A DNA stretch of 64,000 nucleotides from Bradyrhizobium sp. RD5-C2 (GTDB lineage: Bacteria; Pseudomonadota; Alphaproteobacteria; Rhizobiales; Xanthobacteraceae): NCBI RefSeq assembly GCF_019972155.1, contig NZ_BOVL01000010.1:151895-215894 (forward strand), written 5' to 3'. Positions 19,930 through 29,275 of this stretch are shown one piece after another. A program made the translations under genes and the position numbers. Below the pieces are notes generated by a model that was not told the origin of the DNA, searched no databases, and was given only the letters and a program-made list of their open reading frames with translations. Position 1 is the first letter of the stretch; each line of letters starts with the position of its first letter.

Positions 19930-20304
19930 ATATTGCACGGCAAAGAGCGCGCGAGGGCGGGTTACGCTTCGCTGATCCGCTCTACGCGCTACCCACTCTA
20001 TGCCCGACCAGGAACGGACAACTGGTCGAGGCGGCTGGTTTTCATCGTCACGTGGTGGAGCGAAGGTCTAACGATGGTCGTGGAAGCCGTCGTCATGGCT
20101 CTCTCCTTTTCACCGCAGGGTGCTCGCATCAGATCGCCGCGCAACGAGGATATGAAGCCGGGCGTGACGGCGGCCGGCTTTTCCGGTTCAATTGAACCCG
20201 AAATCGCTGATCTAGGTTGGCATCGCGTCGCGATGTCGCCAAAGCACCGACGAATCCCGCCAGCTCTGCCGCGCCCGTGCCCAAAGCGATGACTTGCAAC
20301 TTAA
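19930..20304. other. Intergenic region with degenerate repeat
   Basis: No gene is supported here. Around 19958-20005 the sequence resembles the dispersed element seen at 21872-21906 (GGGTTACGCTTCGCT and a CTACGCGCTACCCA arm) but is degenerate. The remainder leads into the tetR promoter. Confidence 0.45.
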
Positions 20305-20323
20305 AGACCGATCGGTCTATATA
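20294..20323 (+). promoter_or_regulatory. tetR promoter with TetR-type operator
   Basis: AGACCGATCGGTCT at 20305-20318 is a perfect 14-base palindrome of the kind bound by TetR/AcrR repressors. It lies between a TTGCAA box (20294-20299) and TATATA (20318-20323) with 18 bases between them. The predicted transcript start is about 20330, the A of the tetR ATG. Autorepression and a leaderless message are inferred. Confidence 0.65.
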
Positions 20324-20329
20324 TTGACA

Positions 20330-20944
20330 ATGAGCCGCCAAGCCCCCGTGCAGTCGCCCCGTGGCCGTCCCCGAAGTTTCGACGTCGAAGCCGCCGTCGA
20401 ACGCGCGATGGATGTGTTCTGGTCGCGCGGCTATCACGCCACGGCGCTGCCGGACTTGCTGCGTGCGACGAAACTCTCGCGCGGCAGCCTTTACGCCGCT
20501 TTCGGTGACAAGCACTCGCTGTTCCTGCGCGCGCTCGATCGCTACATTGCCGATGCCCAGACGCGGATGGATGTTGAACTCGCCCCTCGCGGAGAGCCGG
20601 TCGCCGGCCTGCGGGCCTACCTTGCCGGTTACGTCGAGCGTGCCAGCGGCGCCAATGGCCGGCGCGGATGCCTGCTGGTGGCGACAGCCATGGAACTGGC
20701 CGGGCAGGATGCTGAGGCTGGTCGTCGCATCGCGGGTTTTTTCAAAACCATGGAAGCCAGGTTGGCGGACGCGCTGTCCCGCGCGGAGGCGGCGGGCAGA
20801 TTGGCCGATGGCGTCGAGCCTGCAAGCGCCGCCCGAATTCTCGTCTGTTTCGTTTGGGGGTTACGAGTGGTCGCCAAAACGGCACAGACACGGATCACGT
20901 GGCAAACCACCGCTGACGCGCTTCTCGATCGCTTCATCAGATAA
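20330..20944 (+). CDS. TetR/AcrR-family transcriptional regulator
   Basis: The 204-residue product has a TetR helix-turn-helix at about residues 15-60 (ATALPDLLRATKLSRGSLYAAFGDKHSLF) and a ligand-binding C-terminal domain with RRGCLLVATAMEL, as in regulators of reductases and efflux genes. The ATG at 20330 is chosen because it directly follows the promoter palindrome and -10-like TATATA. No Shine-Dalgarno sequence is present, consistent with a leaderless mRNA. The next gene, an EamA transporter in the same direction, starts 73 bases on and is the likely target along with tetR itself. Confidence 0.88.
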   Translation: MSRQAPVQSPRGRPRSFDVEAAVERAMDVFWSRGYHATALPDLLRATKLSRGSLYAAFGDKHSLFLRALDRYIADAQTRMDVELAPRGEPVAGLRAYLAGYVERASGANGRRGCLLVATAMELAGQDAEAGRRIAGFFKTMEARLADALSRAEAAGRLADGVEPASAARILVCFVWGLRVVAKTAQTRITWQTTADALLDRFIR

Positions 20945-21017
20945 ACAATAACCCATGGACGCCTTCGCTATTGGTGCGCCCATATTTGGACTGATTGGTC
21001 TTGAAAGGAATGATGCC

Positions 21018-21875
21018 ATGTCTGCCATCCAGATCGTCTGCGCAGTGGCCGTTCCCTTGCTCTGGGGTCTTCAGTTCGTCGCCATCAAGGTGGGCGTCAC
21101 GGAGTTTCCGCCGCTGTTCTTCCTCGCACTGCGCTTCCTGGCGATCGCGCTGCTGCTTGTTCCGTTCGTCAAGAGGCCCACGCGTCAACAGTTCGGCCCT
21201 ATCGCGGCCATTTCGCTTTTCCTTGGTGGACTGAACTTCGGGCTGTTCTATGTTGGTCTTGGGCTCGGCTCGGGAAGCATATCGGCTGTCGCATATCAAC
21301 TCGCGCCGCCTTTCACCGTCCTGTTGGCCTGGCCGTTGCTCGCGGAGAGGCCGTCGCTCGTCACGTCAGCCGGAGTGGTGCTTGCATTCGCCGGCGTGGT
21401 GGTGTTGGCAGCGGGGCCGGGGCTGTCGACCAACGCGCTTCCGCTGCTGCTTGTGGTCGGGGCGGCGTTCGCGTTCGCGGTGTCCAACGTCTTGACGAAA
21501 CGCTACGGCCCGTTTGATCCCCTGATGTTGATGGGCTGGTCGTCGCTACTCACCGTGCCGCAGGTGATGTTGATGTCGTTGCTGCTTGAATATGGACAGC
21601 TGGCGAGCCTTGGCACGGCGGACCAACACGGTTGGCTGGCGCTCGCCTACACCATCTTCATCGGTGGCATTGTCGGCTTTGGCCTGTGGTTCTGGCTGAT
21701 CGCCCGTTGCTCGATGGGCCGCGTCGCGCCGTTCGGTCTGCTGCTTCCGGTGTTCGCCCTGATCTCGAGCGTGATGTTCCTTGGCGAACGCGTGACGCCG
21801 AAATTGGTTGTCGGCGGGCTGCTCGCGATCTCCGGCGTCGCCATCACGCAGGTAAGGCCGAGTGCAAGGGCGTAG
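21018..21875 (+). CDS. EamA/DMT-family transporter
   Basis: The 285-residue protein has ten predicted hydrophobic spans in two EamA repeats (about 5-135 and 145-280), as in drug/metabolite transporters that export amino acids, purines or other small molecules. The start at ATG 21018 is supported by GAAAGGAA eight bases upstream; the longer frame from 20955 lacks a site. It follows tetR and is probably regulated by it. The substrate cannot be deduced. The stop codon lies inside a dispersed inverted repeat. Confidence 0.88.
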   Translation: MSAIQIVCAVAVPLLWGLQFVAIKVGVTEFPPLFFLALRFLAIALLLVPFVKRPTRQQFGPIAAISLFLGGLNFGLFYVGLGLGSGSISAVAYQLAPPFTVLLAWPLLAERPSLVTSAGVVLAFAGVVVLAAGPGLSTNALPLLLVVGAAFAFAVSNVLTKRYGPFDPLMLMGWSSLLTVPQVMLMSLLLEYGQLASLGTADQHGWLALAYTIFIGGIVGFGLWFWLIARCSMGRVAPFGLLLPVFALISSVMFLGERVTPKLVVGGLLAISGVAITQVRPSARA

Positions 21876-21906
21876 GATGGGTTTCGCTTCGCTCTACCCA
21901 TCCTAC
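21872..21906. repeat. Inverted-repeat hairpin GTAGGATGGGT...ACCCATCCTAC
   Basis: Eleven-base arms, GTAGGATGGGT and ACCCATCCTAC, enclose TTTCGCTTCGCTCT. The left arm contains the TAG of the EamA gene. No T-run follows on either strand, so this is better read as a dispersed REP-like element that may also stop or stabilise convergent transcripts. Confidence 0.7.
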
Positions 21907-21922
21907 AGAGTGGAGTATTTGG

Positions 21923-22891
21923 CTACAGCGTCACCACGATCTTGCCGAGGTGCTTGTTGGCTTCCATGTGCTCGAACGCCTTGCCGATGTCGGCGAATTT
22001 GTAGACCTGGTCGATCGGCAGCTGCAGCTTGCGCGCCTCGACTGCGGGCCAGATGTCCTTGCGCACCTCGTCGAAGATCTCTCTGATCTCCTCGATCGAG
22101 CGGGTGCGGAAGGTGACGCCGATGTACTGGATGCGGCGCGCCGCATGCAGGTCGAAATTGAAGTCGCCGTGGGTGCCGCCGAGCCGGCCGACATTGACGA
22201 TGCGGCCCTTGACCTTGGTCGCCTTGAGGTTCTGGTTCGCGACCGGTCCGGAAATCTGATCGACGATCAGATCGACGCCTTCGCCGTTGGTTGCCTGCAA
22301 CACCTGATCGACCCAGCCGGGATCCTTCGAGTCCACGGCGAGATCGGCGCCGAATTCCGTCAAGCGGCCGCGGCGCATCGCATCGGTCGAGGATCCCACC
22401 ACGAGCTTGGCGCCCTTGAGCTTCGCGATCTGCATCGCCATCAGGCCGACGCCGGAGCTCGCGCCCTGGATCAGCACGGTCTGGCCCGCCTGCAACGCGC
22501 CATTGGTGACGACGGCATTGTGCATGGTGGCGAGCGCGACGGGCAGGGTGGCGGCCTCGTCGAAGTTCATGTTCGATGGGCTACGGAACAGCCTGCCGTG
22601 ATCGGCGAGTGTGTATTCGGCGAACGCCGCGCCGCCGGAGCCCATGATCTTGTCGCCGACCTTGATACCCCTGGCGTCGGGGCCGAGCTCGGCGACCTCG
22701 CCGGCCCATTCCATGCCGAGCACGGTGCCGACGCCGCCGGCCGCGCCATGGGCGTGGCCCTTGGTCATGCCGAGATCGGCGCGGTTCAGCCCGCAGGCGT
22801 GAACCTTGACCAGCACCTGCGTGCCCTTCGGCACGGGCTTGGCGACGTCGGCGATTTCGGGGCCGTTGGCTCCGTACACGTAAGCTTTCAT
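21923..22891 (-). CDS. Zinc-independent quinone oxidoreductase (MDR family)
   Basis: This is an NADPH-dependent medium-chain reductase that reduces quinones or activated alkenes. The 322-residue protein has a GroES-like domain (about 1-115, with NRADLGMTKGH and MEWAGEVAELG) and a Rossmann domain with the nucleotide motif IQGASSGVGLMAMQ at about 141-154. The cysteines and histidines of zinc alcohol dehydrogenases are absent. It is the last of three same-direction genes after a nitronate-monooxygenase-like gene and a hydrolase. A broken copy of its 3' end lies 2.9 kb away. Confidence 0.88.
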   Translation of the reverse strand: MKAYVYGANGPEIADVAKPVPKGTQVLVKVHACGLNRADLGMTKGHAHGAAGGVGTVLGMEWAGEVAELGPDARGIKVGDKIMGSGGAAFAEYTLADHGRLFRSPSNMNFDEAATLPVALATMHNAVVTNGALQAGQTVLIQGASSGVGLMAMQIAKLKGAKLVVGSSTDAMRRGRLTEFGADLAVDSKDPGWVDQVLQATNGEGVDLIVDQISGPVANQNLKATKVKGRIVNVGRLGGTHGDFNFDLHAARRIQYIGVTFRTRSIEEIREIFDEVRKDIWPAVEARKLQLPIDQVYKFADIGKAFEHMEANKHLGKIVVTL

Positions 22892-22972
22892 ATCGTTCTC
22901 TCCGGCTATGTTGGCCGAGGCGTGTCTTGCGTCAGGTCTCTTGGGACACGTCGCGCGCTTGGTGATGTGAGG

Positions 22973-23965
22973 TCAGGGCTGGTGGACGTCCAGCTCTTTG
23001 CGGAAGAAGGCGAGGATGTCAGCGTTCAATTCCTTGTGGAACGCGACGCGATCGAAGCCCGGCCGGTCCGTGCAGATCTTCGGCAGGCGGGCGGCCAGGC
23101 TATCGGAGCAGGGCACCAGGAACACGAAATGTCCGGCATTGTGGACCAAGTGATAGTCGGTCTTGATCGGCAGGCCCTCGTTGATCGCCGTGACGTAGCC
23201 GGGATTGATTTCGGTGATCTTGTCGTCGCCGCTAAGCTCGGAGGCCCAGAGCTGCGTCGGGATCGTCACGTCCTTCAAGGCGTCGCGATCGAACAGCGGA
23301 GCGAACGCCGGATCGGCAATCACCATCGCCTTGACGCGCGGGTCATGCACCACAGCCTGCGCCGGAAGCTCGTTGCGTTGCAATTCCTCGCAGCTCGGCT
23401 TGCGATAGGGCACGTCGCAGAACGCGGTGGCCTTGCTGATGTCCGGCTTGGCGCCGGCGACGACGAGGCCGGTGTAGCCGCCACGGGAAAAGCCGAAGAA
23501 GCCGATCTTGCCGGGGTCGAGCTTGGTGCGATCCGACCAGGCGCCGAGCATGTAGTCGATCGCCCGCTTGATGTCGGCGGAGCGCTCGACCAGCGCGGCC
23601 AGCGTATCGGCTCGCGTCATGTCGCCTGCACCGCTATCAACGGGATGATTGACGGCGACCACGACGAAGCCGGCATCGGCCAGCGTCTCGGCGGTGTCGT
23701 GATGTCCGGTGAAGCTGCCGCCGAAACCGTGCGAGATCAGGACCAGCGGCAGCTTCTCGCCGACGACAGGGCAGTCCTCCGTTCCGGGCAGCGTCGAGGT
23801 CTTGAGCTTGACCTCGCCCGCGGGCGCGGCGCATGGCGACCACACCGCGATCTGCATCGGCGGGGCGCCGTCGGACTGCACCTTGATGAGCCGGAGACCG
23901 GCCGCGTGTGCACACGCGGCCGACAGGCAGAGCGCGGCTGCAACGGCCGCCTTGAACAGACGCAT
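22973..23965 (-). CDS. Exported alpha/beta hydrolase (dienelactone hydrolase/PAF-acetylhydrolase-like)
   Basis: The 330-residue protein has a Sec signal (MRLFKAAVAAALCLSAACAHAA) and an alpha/beta hydrolase fold. The oxyanion-side motif LVLISHGFGG is near residue 77, the nucleophile serine is in GFSRGG near residue 161, and a C-terminal His is in HNAGHF. Proteins of this kind hydrolyse esters in the periplasm, and some are annotated as dienelactone hydrolases; the substrate is unknown. It lies 44 bases after the nitronate-monooxygenase-like gene, probably in one transcript. Confidence 0.82.
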   Translation of the reverse strand: MRLFKAAVAAALCLSAACAHAAGLRLIKVQSDGAPPMQIAVWSPCAAPAGEVKLKTSTLPGTEDCPVVGEKLPLVLISHGFGGSFTGHHDTAETLADAGFVVVAVNHPVDSGAGDMTRADTLAALVERSADIKRAIDYMLGAWSDRTKLDPGKIGFFGFSRGGYTGLVVAGAKPDISKATAFCDVPYRKPSCEELQRNELPAQAVVHDPRVKAMVIADPAFAPLFDRDALKDVTIPTQLWASELSGDDKITEINPGYVTAINEGLPIKTDYHLVHNAGHFVFLVPCSDSLAARLPKICTDRPGFDRVAFHKELNADILAFFRKELDVHQP

Positions 23966-24009
23966 GCGAACTCCCGTTGCAAGCCGACTGTTGTGAGGAC
24001 CAATGACGG

Positions 24010-25179
<1,170 letters not shown>

Positions 25180-25253
25180 TCAGTCAATTGCTCAGGCGCC
25201 GTTGAACCAAATACACAGCGCCTGGCCGAGAGCAGCGGCAATCGAGATGCCTG

Positions 25254-25688
25254 TTACGCCGGCACGGCTTGCTTGTTCAACGCGGAGGTTTCCTCGTCGA
25301 ACGCGGCCGCGATGTCGCGCATGCTGACGACGCCGATCAGGCTGTAATCGTCGATCACGGGCACGTGGCGAATGTGGTGCTTGGTCATGAGATGACGGAT
25401 GTGCTCGAGCGTGTCGCTCGAGGTGCACGACACCAGCTGCTGCACCGAGACGAGCTGCGAGACCTTCATGCTGGCGCCGGCCGCGCCGTGCTCGGCAATC
25501 GCGCGCACCACGTCGCGCTCGGTGAACATGCCGACGGCGGTGTTGCCCTCGGTGCGAACGACATCCTTGACCACGAGCGCGCTGATATTGCTGGCGCGCA
25601 TCAATTGCGCGGCGATCGCGACCGTCTCGTTCATGCGAACCGTGGCGACGCGAGGGGTCTTCTTGCGCAGGATATCTCCGACTTGCAT
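25254..25688 (-). CDS. CBS-domain pair protein in the putative oxalate regulon
   Basis: The 144-residue protein is essentially two CBS domains (about 8-65 and 75-132), which bind adenine nucleotides and usually sense energy state. No catalytic domain is attached. AAGGAGG stands directly before the ATG at 25688. Upstream lies a strong promoter-like arrangement, TTGACA-N17-CAGAAT, with the 17-base palindrome 25722-25738 in the spacer. The same palindrome precedes both oxalate antiporter genes and the gntR/acyl-CoA ligase pair. A role in sensing AMP or ATP during oxalate use is an inference from that shared control. Confidence 0.88.
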   Translation of the reverse strand: MQVGDILRKKTPRVATVRMNETVAIAAQLMRASNISALVVKDVVRTEGNTAVGMFTERDVVRAIAEHGAAGASMKVSQLVSVQQLVSCTSSDTLEHIRHLMTKHHIRHVPVIDDYSLIGVVSMRDIAAAFDEETSALNKQAVPA

Positions 25689-25721
25689 GGCAACCTCCTT
25701 GGTTTATCGTTGACAGGATTC

Positions 25722-25746
25722 TGGTATACAAAATGCCAATTGTCAA
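25722..25746 (-). promoter_or_regulatory. Promoter with GntR-type operator (site A) of the CBS gene
   Basis: TGGTATACAAAATGCCA (25722-25738) fits TGGYAT-N5-ATRCCA fully. On the minus strand the -35 box TTGACA is at 25741-25746, two bases before the palindrome, and CAGAAT follows after 17 bases. Bound repressor would cover the spacer. Confidence 0.75.
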
Positions 25747-25888
25747 CGCGGCCGTCACAGAAATCTACCACCTGCGAACAACCGAAATAGGCAGAGTCGC
25801 TGACGTTTCAGACGATTGTGACCTGGCCTGAGCGGGCTGGCCGTCCACGGCTCCCGGGCACCTGCGGTATCTGGCATCCCTGTTGGGT

Positions 25889-25920
25889 CAAAACAAAAGA
25901 GGCGCACCGAAGTGCGCCTC
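25889..25920 (-). terminator. Rho-independent terminator after the first oxlT gene
   Basis: Stem GAGGCGCAC/GTGCGCCTC with a four-base loop at 25899-25920. On the minus strand it is followed by TTTTGTTTTG. It lies 50 bases beyond the antiporter stop codon. Confidence 0.85.
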
Positions 25921-25971
25921 GATCAGTTCACAGTCAGTCCCGAAATCAGGCGGGCATTTCAAGTCGACATA

Positions 25972-27294
25972 TCAAGCCGTCTTGGCATTCGTCGCGGTTT
26001 CGGCCGCGGCGGCGGCAGCCTCGTTGCCGTTGATGAAGGCGCGGCGCATCGGCTTGATCACGAACAGCGCCATCAGCGCCGCGGTGGCGTTGAGGGCGAC
26101 CGCGATCACGAACACGGCCTGCCAGCCATAGCTGGCGGCAACGATGCTGGCGGCCGGCACCAACAGCGCAGCGGTGCCCTTCGCGGTGTAGAGCATGCCG
26201 TTGTTGGTGGTCGCATACTTCGAGCCGAAGGTGTCGCCGGAGGTCGCCGGGAACAACGAGTAGATCTCGCCGAACACCCCGAAATAGACTGCAGTGGCCA
26301 GCACGAACACCAGCGGGTTGTGGCCCCAGGTGGACAGCGTCAGCAGCATCAGCGCGCCGGTGCCGAACGCGATGAACATCGTGTGCTCGCGGCCGATATT
26401 GTCGGAGACCCAGCCGAAGAACGGCCGCCCGAACCCGTCGAAGATGCGGTCGAGCGAGATCGCAAAGGTCAGCGCGGCCATCTGGAAGCCGGCGAGCGAG
26501 ACCGGCGTGGTGGCGATCTTGTAGTCGTGCGCGATCGGCGCGATCTGCGCGGCCGCCATCAGGCCGCCGGAGGCGACCATCACGAACACAAGATACATCA
26601 CCCAGAAGATCGGGCTGCGCAGCACCTGCGGCGGCGTGAAGTCGATCTTGGTCTGCGGCAGGTTGAGCTGCTTCTTCTTCGGCGGGATCGTCACCGCGGG
26701 CTTCTGGATGAAGAAGGCGAGCAGGAACACGATCAGGCCTTGCCCGATGCCGAAATCGAAGAACGCGGTCTGGTAGCCGCTCGAGGCGATCATGTTGGCG
26801 ATCGGCACCACGGTCAGCGCAGCACCTGCGCCGAAGCCCGCCGCGGTTGCGCCGGCGGCGAGGCCGCGGCGATCGGGAAACCATTTCAGCGCATTGCCAA
26901 CACAGGTGCCGTACACCGAGCCGGCGCCGATGCCGCCGACGACCGCCGCGGCGTAGAGCAGGGTGAGTGAATCCGCGTAGGAGTTCAGCACCCAGGACAG
27001 CGTGATCATGACGCCGCCGAACATGATGACGACCCGCGGGCCGTATTTGTCGACGAACCAGGCCTCGACCGGCACCAGCCAGGTCTCCGTCACCACGAAG
27101 ATCGTGAAGGCGAACTGGATCGCTGCGCGGCCCCAGTGATGCGCGCCGTCGATCGGATCGACGAACAGCGTCCAGCCATATTGCAGGTTCGCGATCATCG
27201 CCATGCAGACGATGCCCATGGCGAGTTGAAGCCAGCGGAAGCCACTGGACGAAGGTTGTGCTTGTGTTACGGCAGCATTGCTGGAAACCATCAA
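25972..27294 (-). CDS. oxlT: Oxalate/formate antiporter (MFS, OxlT-like), copy 1
   Basis: OxlT imports oxalate and exports formate; each turnover is charge-moving, so decarboxylation drives a proton motive force. The 440-residue protein has 12 hydrophobic spans. The MFS loop motif is at about DKYGPRVV (82-89). A conserved Arg lies in a span at about residue 283 (LDRIFDGFGRPFFGW). A Lys in the eleventh span, K372 in YTAKGTAALLVP, corresponds to the substrate-binding lysine known from Oxalobacter OxlT. It is closely related to copy 2 immediately upstream. Operator site B precedes it and a strong terminator follows. Confidence 0.88.
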   Translation of the reverse strand: MMVSSNAAVTQAQPSSSGFRWLQLAMGIVCMAMIANLQYGWTLFVDPIDGAHHWGRAAIQFAFTIFVVTETWLVPVEAWFVDKYGPRVVIMFGGVMITLSWVLNSYADSLTLLYAAAVVGGIGAGSVYGTCVGNALKWFPDRRGLAAGATAAGFGAGAALTVVPIANMIASSGYQTAFFDFGIGQGLIVFLLAFFIQKPAVTIPPKKKQLNLPQTKIDFTPPQVLRSPIFWVMYLVFVMVASGGLMAAAQIAPIAHDYKIATTPVSLAGFQMAALTFAISLDRIFDGFGRPFFGWVSDNIGREHTMFIAFGTGALMLLTLSTWGHNPLVFVLATAVYFGVFGEIYSLFPATSGDTFGSKYATTNNGMLYTAKGTAALLVPAASIVAASYGWQAVFVIAVALNATAALMALFVIKPMRRAFINGNEAAAAAAETATNAKTA

Positions 27295-27375
27295 ATCCTC
27301 CCGAGCGCGCCGGTCTTGTAGTGACCCAGTGTCGCAATTCTTGTGGCGTATCGTCGCAAGCGCTTGGCGCGAGGT

Positions 27376-27400
27376 TGGTATACTATATTCCAGAAAGCAA
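27376..27400 (-). promoter_or_regulatory. Promoter with GntR-type operator (site B) of oxlT copy 1
   Basis: TGGTATACTATATTCCA (27376-27392) fits the consensus TGGYAT-N5-ATRCCA with one mismatch. A TTGCTT -35-like box (27395-27400, minus strand) lies two bases before it, and CAACCT follows after 17 bases. The site is 82 bases before the start codon. Confidence 0.65.
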
Positions 27401-27470
27401 GCCTATCTTTCTGCTGCGTCGCAGCAAAACTGGCATACTTTGGGCTGATTTGGGTTTGCGATCGATGCCG

Positions 27471-27507
27471 CAAAATGAAAGCGCCCGGCGTTTGACCGGG
27501 CGCTTTC
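27471..27507 (-). terminator. Terminator-like hairpin after oxlT copy 2
   Basis: Twelve-base stem GAAAGCGCCCGG/CCGGGCGCTTTC with a seven-base loop, 27477-27507. The minus-strand tail is ATTTTG, a weak T-run. It separates the two antiporter units. Confidence 0.7.
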
Positions 27508-27531
27508 GTCAGTCGAAGAGTGGCGCGTTGC

Positions 27532-28827
27532 TTAAGCCGTCGCCGCCGATTTCTCGACCACGATTTTCCGCCAAGGCTTGAGCACGGCGATCGCAAGCAG
27601 CGAGGCAAGGATGTTGGCGCCGGCTGCGATGATGAACACGTTGTCCCAATGGCCCGACGACTGCTGCATGTAGTTGGCGATCGGCACCAATAGCGCCGCG
27701 GTGCCCTTCGCGGTGTAGAGCAGACCGGCATTGGTCGTCGCGAACTTGGCGCCGAACGTGTCGGTGCAGGTCGAGGGGAACAGCGAATAGATCTCGCCCC
27801 AGGCAAAGAACACGAAGCCCGAGAGCAGCACGAACCAGACCGGGTCGTGGCCCCACAGATAGAGCATCCAGATGCCGAAGCCTTCCATGCCGAAGGCGAT
27901 GAACATCGTGTTCTCGCGGCCGATCATGTCGGAGATCCAGCCGAAGAACGGACGCGTCAGACCGTTGAGGACGCGGTCGATGGTGGCCGCGAAGGTCACC
28001 GCGGTCATCGTCACCGCCATCAGCGTGACCGGCACACTGTCGACCTTCCAGTCGACCGCGATCGGCTTCAGGTTCGCCGTCACCATCAGGCCGCCGGCGC
28101 CGACGATCACGAACATGAAGTACATCAGCCAGAAGATCGGCTGCCGCAGCACTTCGGTCGGCTGATAGTTGCGCCGGGTCTGGATGATGTTGGCATTGGC
28201 CACGACGGCCGGCACCTGTCCGGCCTTCGGCGCGAGCAGGAAGAAGGCGAGCAGCACGATGATGATGCCCTGGCCGAGGCCGAAATAGAGGAAGGTGGTC
28301 TGGAAGCCGGAGTCCTTGATCATCGCCTGGATTGGCGCAACCGTCAGTGCGGACCCTGCGCCGAAACCGGCTGCAGTGATGCCCGCCGCAAGTCCGCGCT
28401 TGTCGGGAAACCATTTCAGCGCGTTGCCGACGCAGGTGCCGTAGACGCCGCCGGCGCCGATGCCGGCGACGATCATGCCGAGATAGTAGCCGTTCAGCGA
28501 GGTCGCATGCGCGTTGATCGCCCACCCGATCGCGCAGAGAATGCCGCCGATCAGCACGACGAGGCGCGGACCGTATTTGTCGACGAACCAGCCCTCGACC
28601 GGCACCAGCCAGGTCTCGAACAACACAAACAGCGTGAAGGCCCACTGGATCGATGCGCGATCCCATCCAAACTTCTTCTGGATGTCGGGGACGAAGAATG
28701 TCCACCCGTATTGATAGTTTGCGATCATCACCATCGCGGCGACGCCGATCGCAAGTTGCGTCCAGCGATAGGTATCGCTGACACGCGCGGCCGCGGGGGC
28801 CGCAGTTGCCTGAACCATGTCCGACAT
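27532..28827 (-). CDS. oxlT: Oxalate/formate antiporter (MFS, OxlT-like), copy 2
   Basis: The 431-residue, 12-span protein shares long identical segments with copy 1: MIANYQYGWTFFV, then TWLVPVEGWFVDKYGPR, then GNALKWFPDKRGLAAG, then LLYTAKGTAALLVP. The last segment holds the lysine expected to bind oxalate. Tandem arrangement suggests gene duplication followed by divergence, perhaps in affinity or substrate (oxalate, formate or related dicarboxylates). It has its own promoter with operator site C and its own terminator, so the two copies are separate units under the same control. Confidence 0.88.
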   Translation of the reverse strand: MSDMVQATAAPAAARVSDTYRWTQLAIGVAAMVMIANYQYGWTFFVPDIQKKFGWDRASIQWAFTLFVLFETWLVPVEGWFVDKYGPRLVVLIGGILCAIGWAINAHATSLNGYYLGMIVAGIGAGGVYGTCVGNALKWFPDKRGLAAGITAAGFGAGSALTVAPIQAMIKDSGFQTTFLYFGLGQGIIIVLLAFFLLAPKAGQVPAVVANANIIQTRRNYQPTEVLRQPIFWLMYFMFVIVGAGGLMVTANLKPIAVDWKVDSVPVTLMAVTMTAVTFAATIDRVLNGLTRPFFGWISDMIGRENTMFIAFGMEGFGIWMLYLWGHDPVWFVLLSGFVFFAWGEIYSLFPSTCTDTFGAKFATTNAGLLYTAKGTAALLVPIANYMQQSSGHWDNVFIIAAGANILASLLAIAVLKPWRKIVVEKSAATA

Positions 28828-28881
28828 TCATCCTCCCAGTGCGCGCTTTGTCATTCTGCTTGTGGCGCGGCTCGGTCATCT

Positions 28882-28906
28882 TGGTATTTGATATGCCAAG
28901 GTTCAA
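28882..28906 (-). promoter_or_regulatory. Promoter with GntR-type operator (site C) of oxlT copy 2
   Basis: TGGTATTTGATATGCCA (28882-28898) matches the consensus fully. The -35-like TTGAAC (28901-28906, minus strand) lies two bases before it, and CAAGAT follows after 17 bases, 55 bases before the start codon. Confidence 0.72.
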
Positions 28907-28982
28907 GCTGTCGCAGAGGTCGCGTGCGCATATGCCGCAGAGGACTGAAGGCGGTCACCGCAGTGAGAGTAATTCAGCGCGC

Positions 28983-29012
28983 AAAAAAAATGACCCCGAA
29001 AATCGGGGCCAT
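28983..29012 (-). terminator. Rho-independent terminator after the 45-codon gene
   Basis: Stem GGCCCCGA/TCGGGGTC (minus strand) with a short T-rich loop, followed on the minus strand by eight T residues (28983-28990). It lies 65 bases beyond the small gene's stop codon and supports transcription of that gene as its own unit. Confidence 0.85.
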
Positions 29013-29077
29013 TGGTCGAAGGTTCAATGTCAGATCGCGTCTTGCGCGAAACAGTCTCGGTGCAGCGCGCGCAGGCC

Positions 29078-29215
29078 TCAGAGGCCGAAGCGCGGCAGGT
29101 CGCCATTGCGGTTCGCGATCTCCGCGCTCTTCATCAGCAGGCGATCGATCGTGGCCATCAGGCGGCCGAACAGGGTCGAGGAGGGCGCGAACGCGATTGC
29201 GGTAGTCTTGGACAT
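29078..29215 (-). CDS. Novel 45-residue protein under the putative oxalate operator
   Basis: The 45-codon frame reads MSKTTAIAFAPSSTLFG, continues through RLMATIDRLLMKSAEIANRN and ends in GDLPRFGL. GAAAGGGG stands about seven bases before the ATG at 29215. The gene has its own promoter with operator site D at 29276-29292 and a strong terminator at 28983-29012. It thus has every part of an independent gene. The centre (about 15-36) can form an amphipathic helix with alternating Leu/Ile/Met and Arg/Lys. There is no signal peptide or cysteine. I do not recognise the family. Shared control with oxlT suggests a role with the antiporters or with oxalate stress. Confidence 0.72.
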   Translation of the reverse strand: MSKTTAIAFAPSSTLFGRLMATIDRLLMKSAEIANRNGDLPRFGL

Positions 29216-29275
29216 TGGTGTCCCCTTTCAACTGCAGGGCCAGCAACGGGCCGGCTCATCATCTGCAGCCAAACT

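Noticed and set aside
27431..27447. A further operator candidate TGGCATACTTTGGGCTG
   Set aside because: Only the left half fits TGGYAT-N5-ATRCCA; the right half fails, and no -35 box is in the right place.
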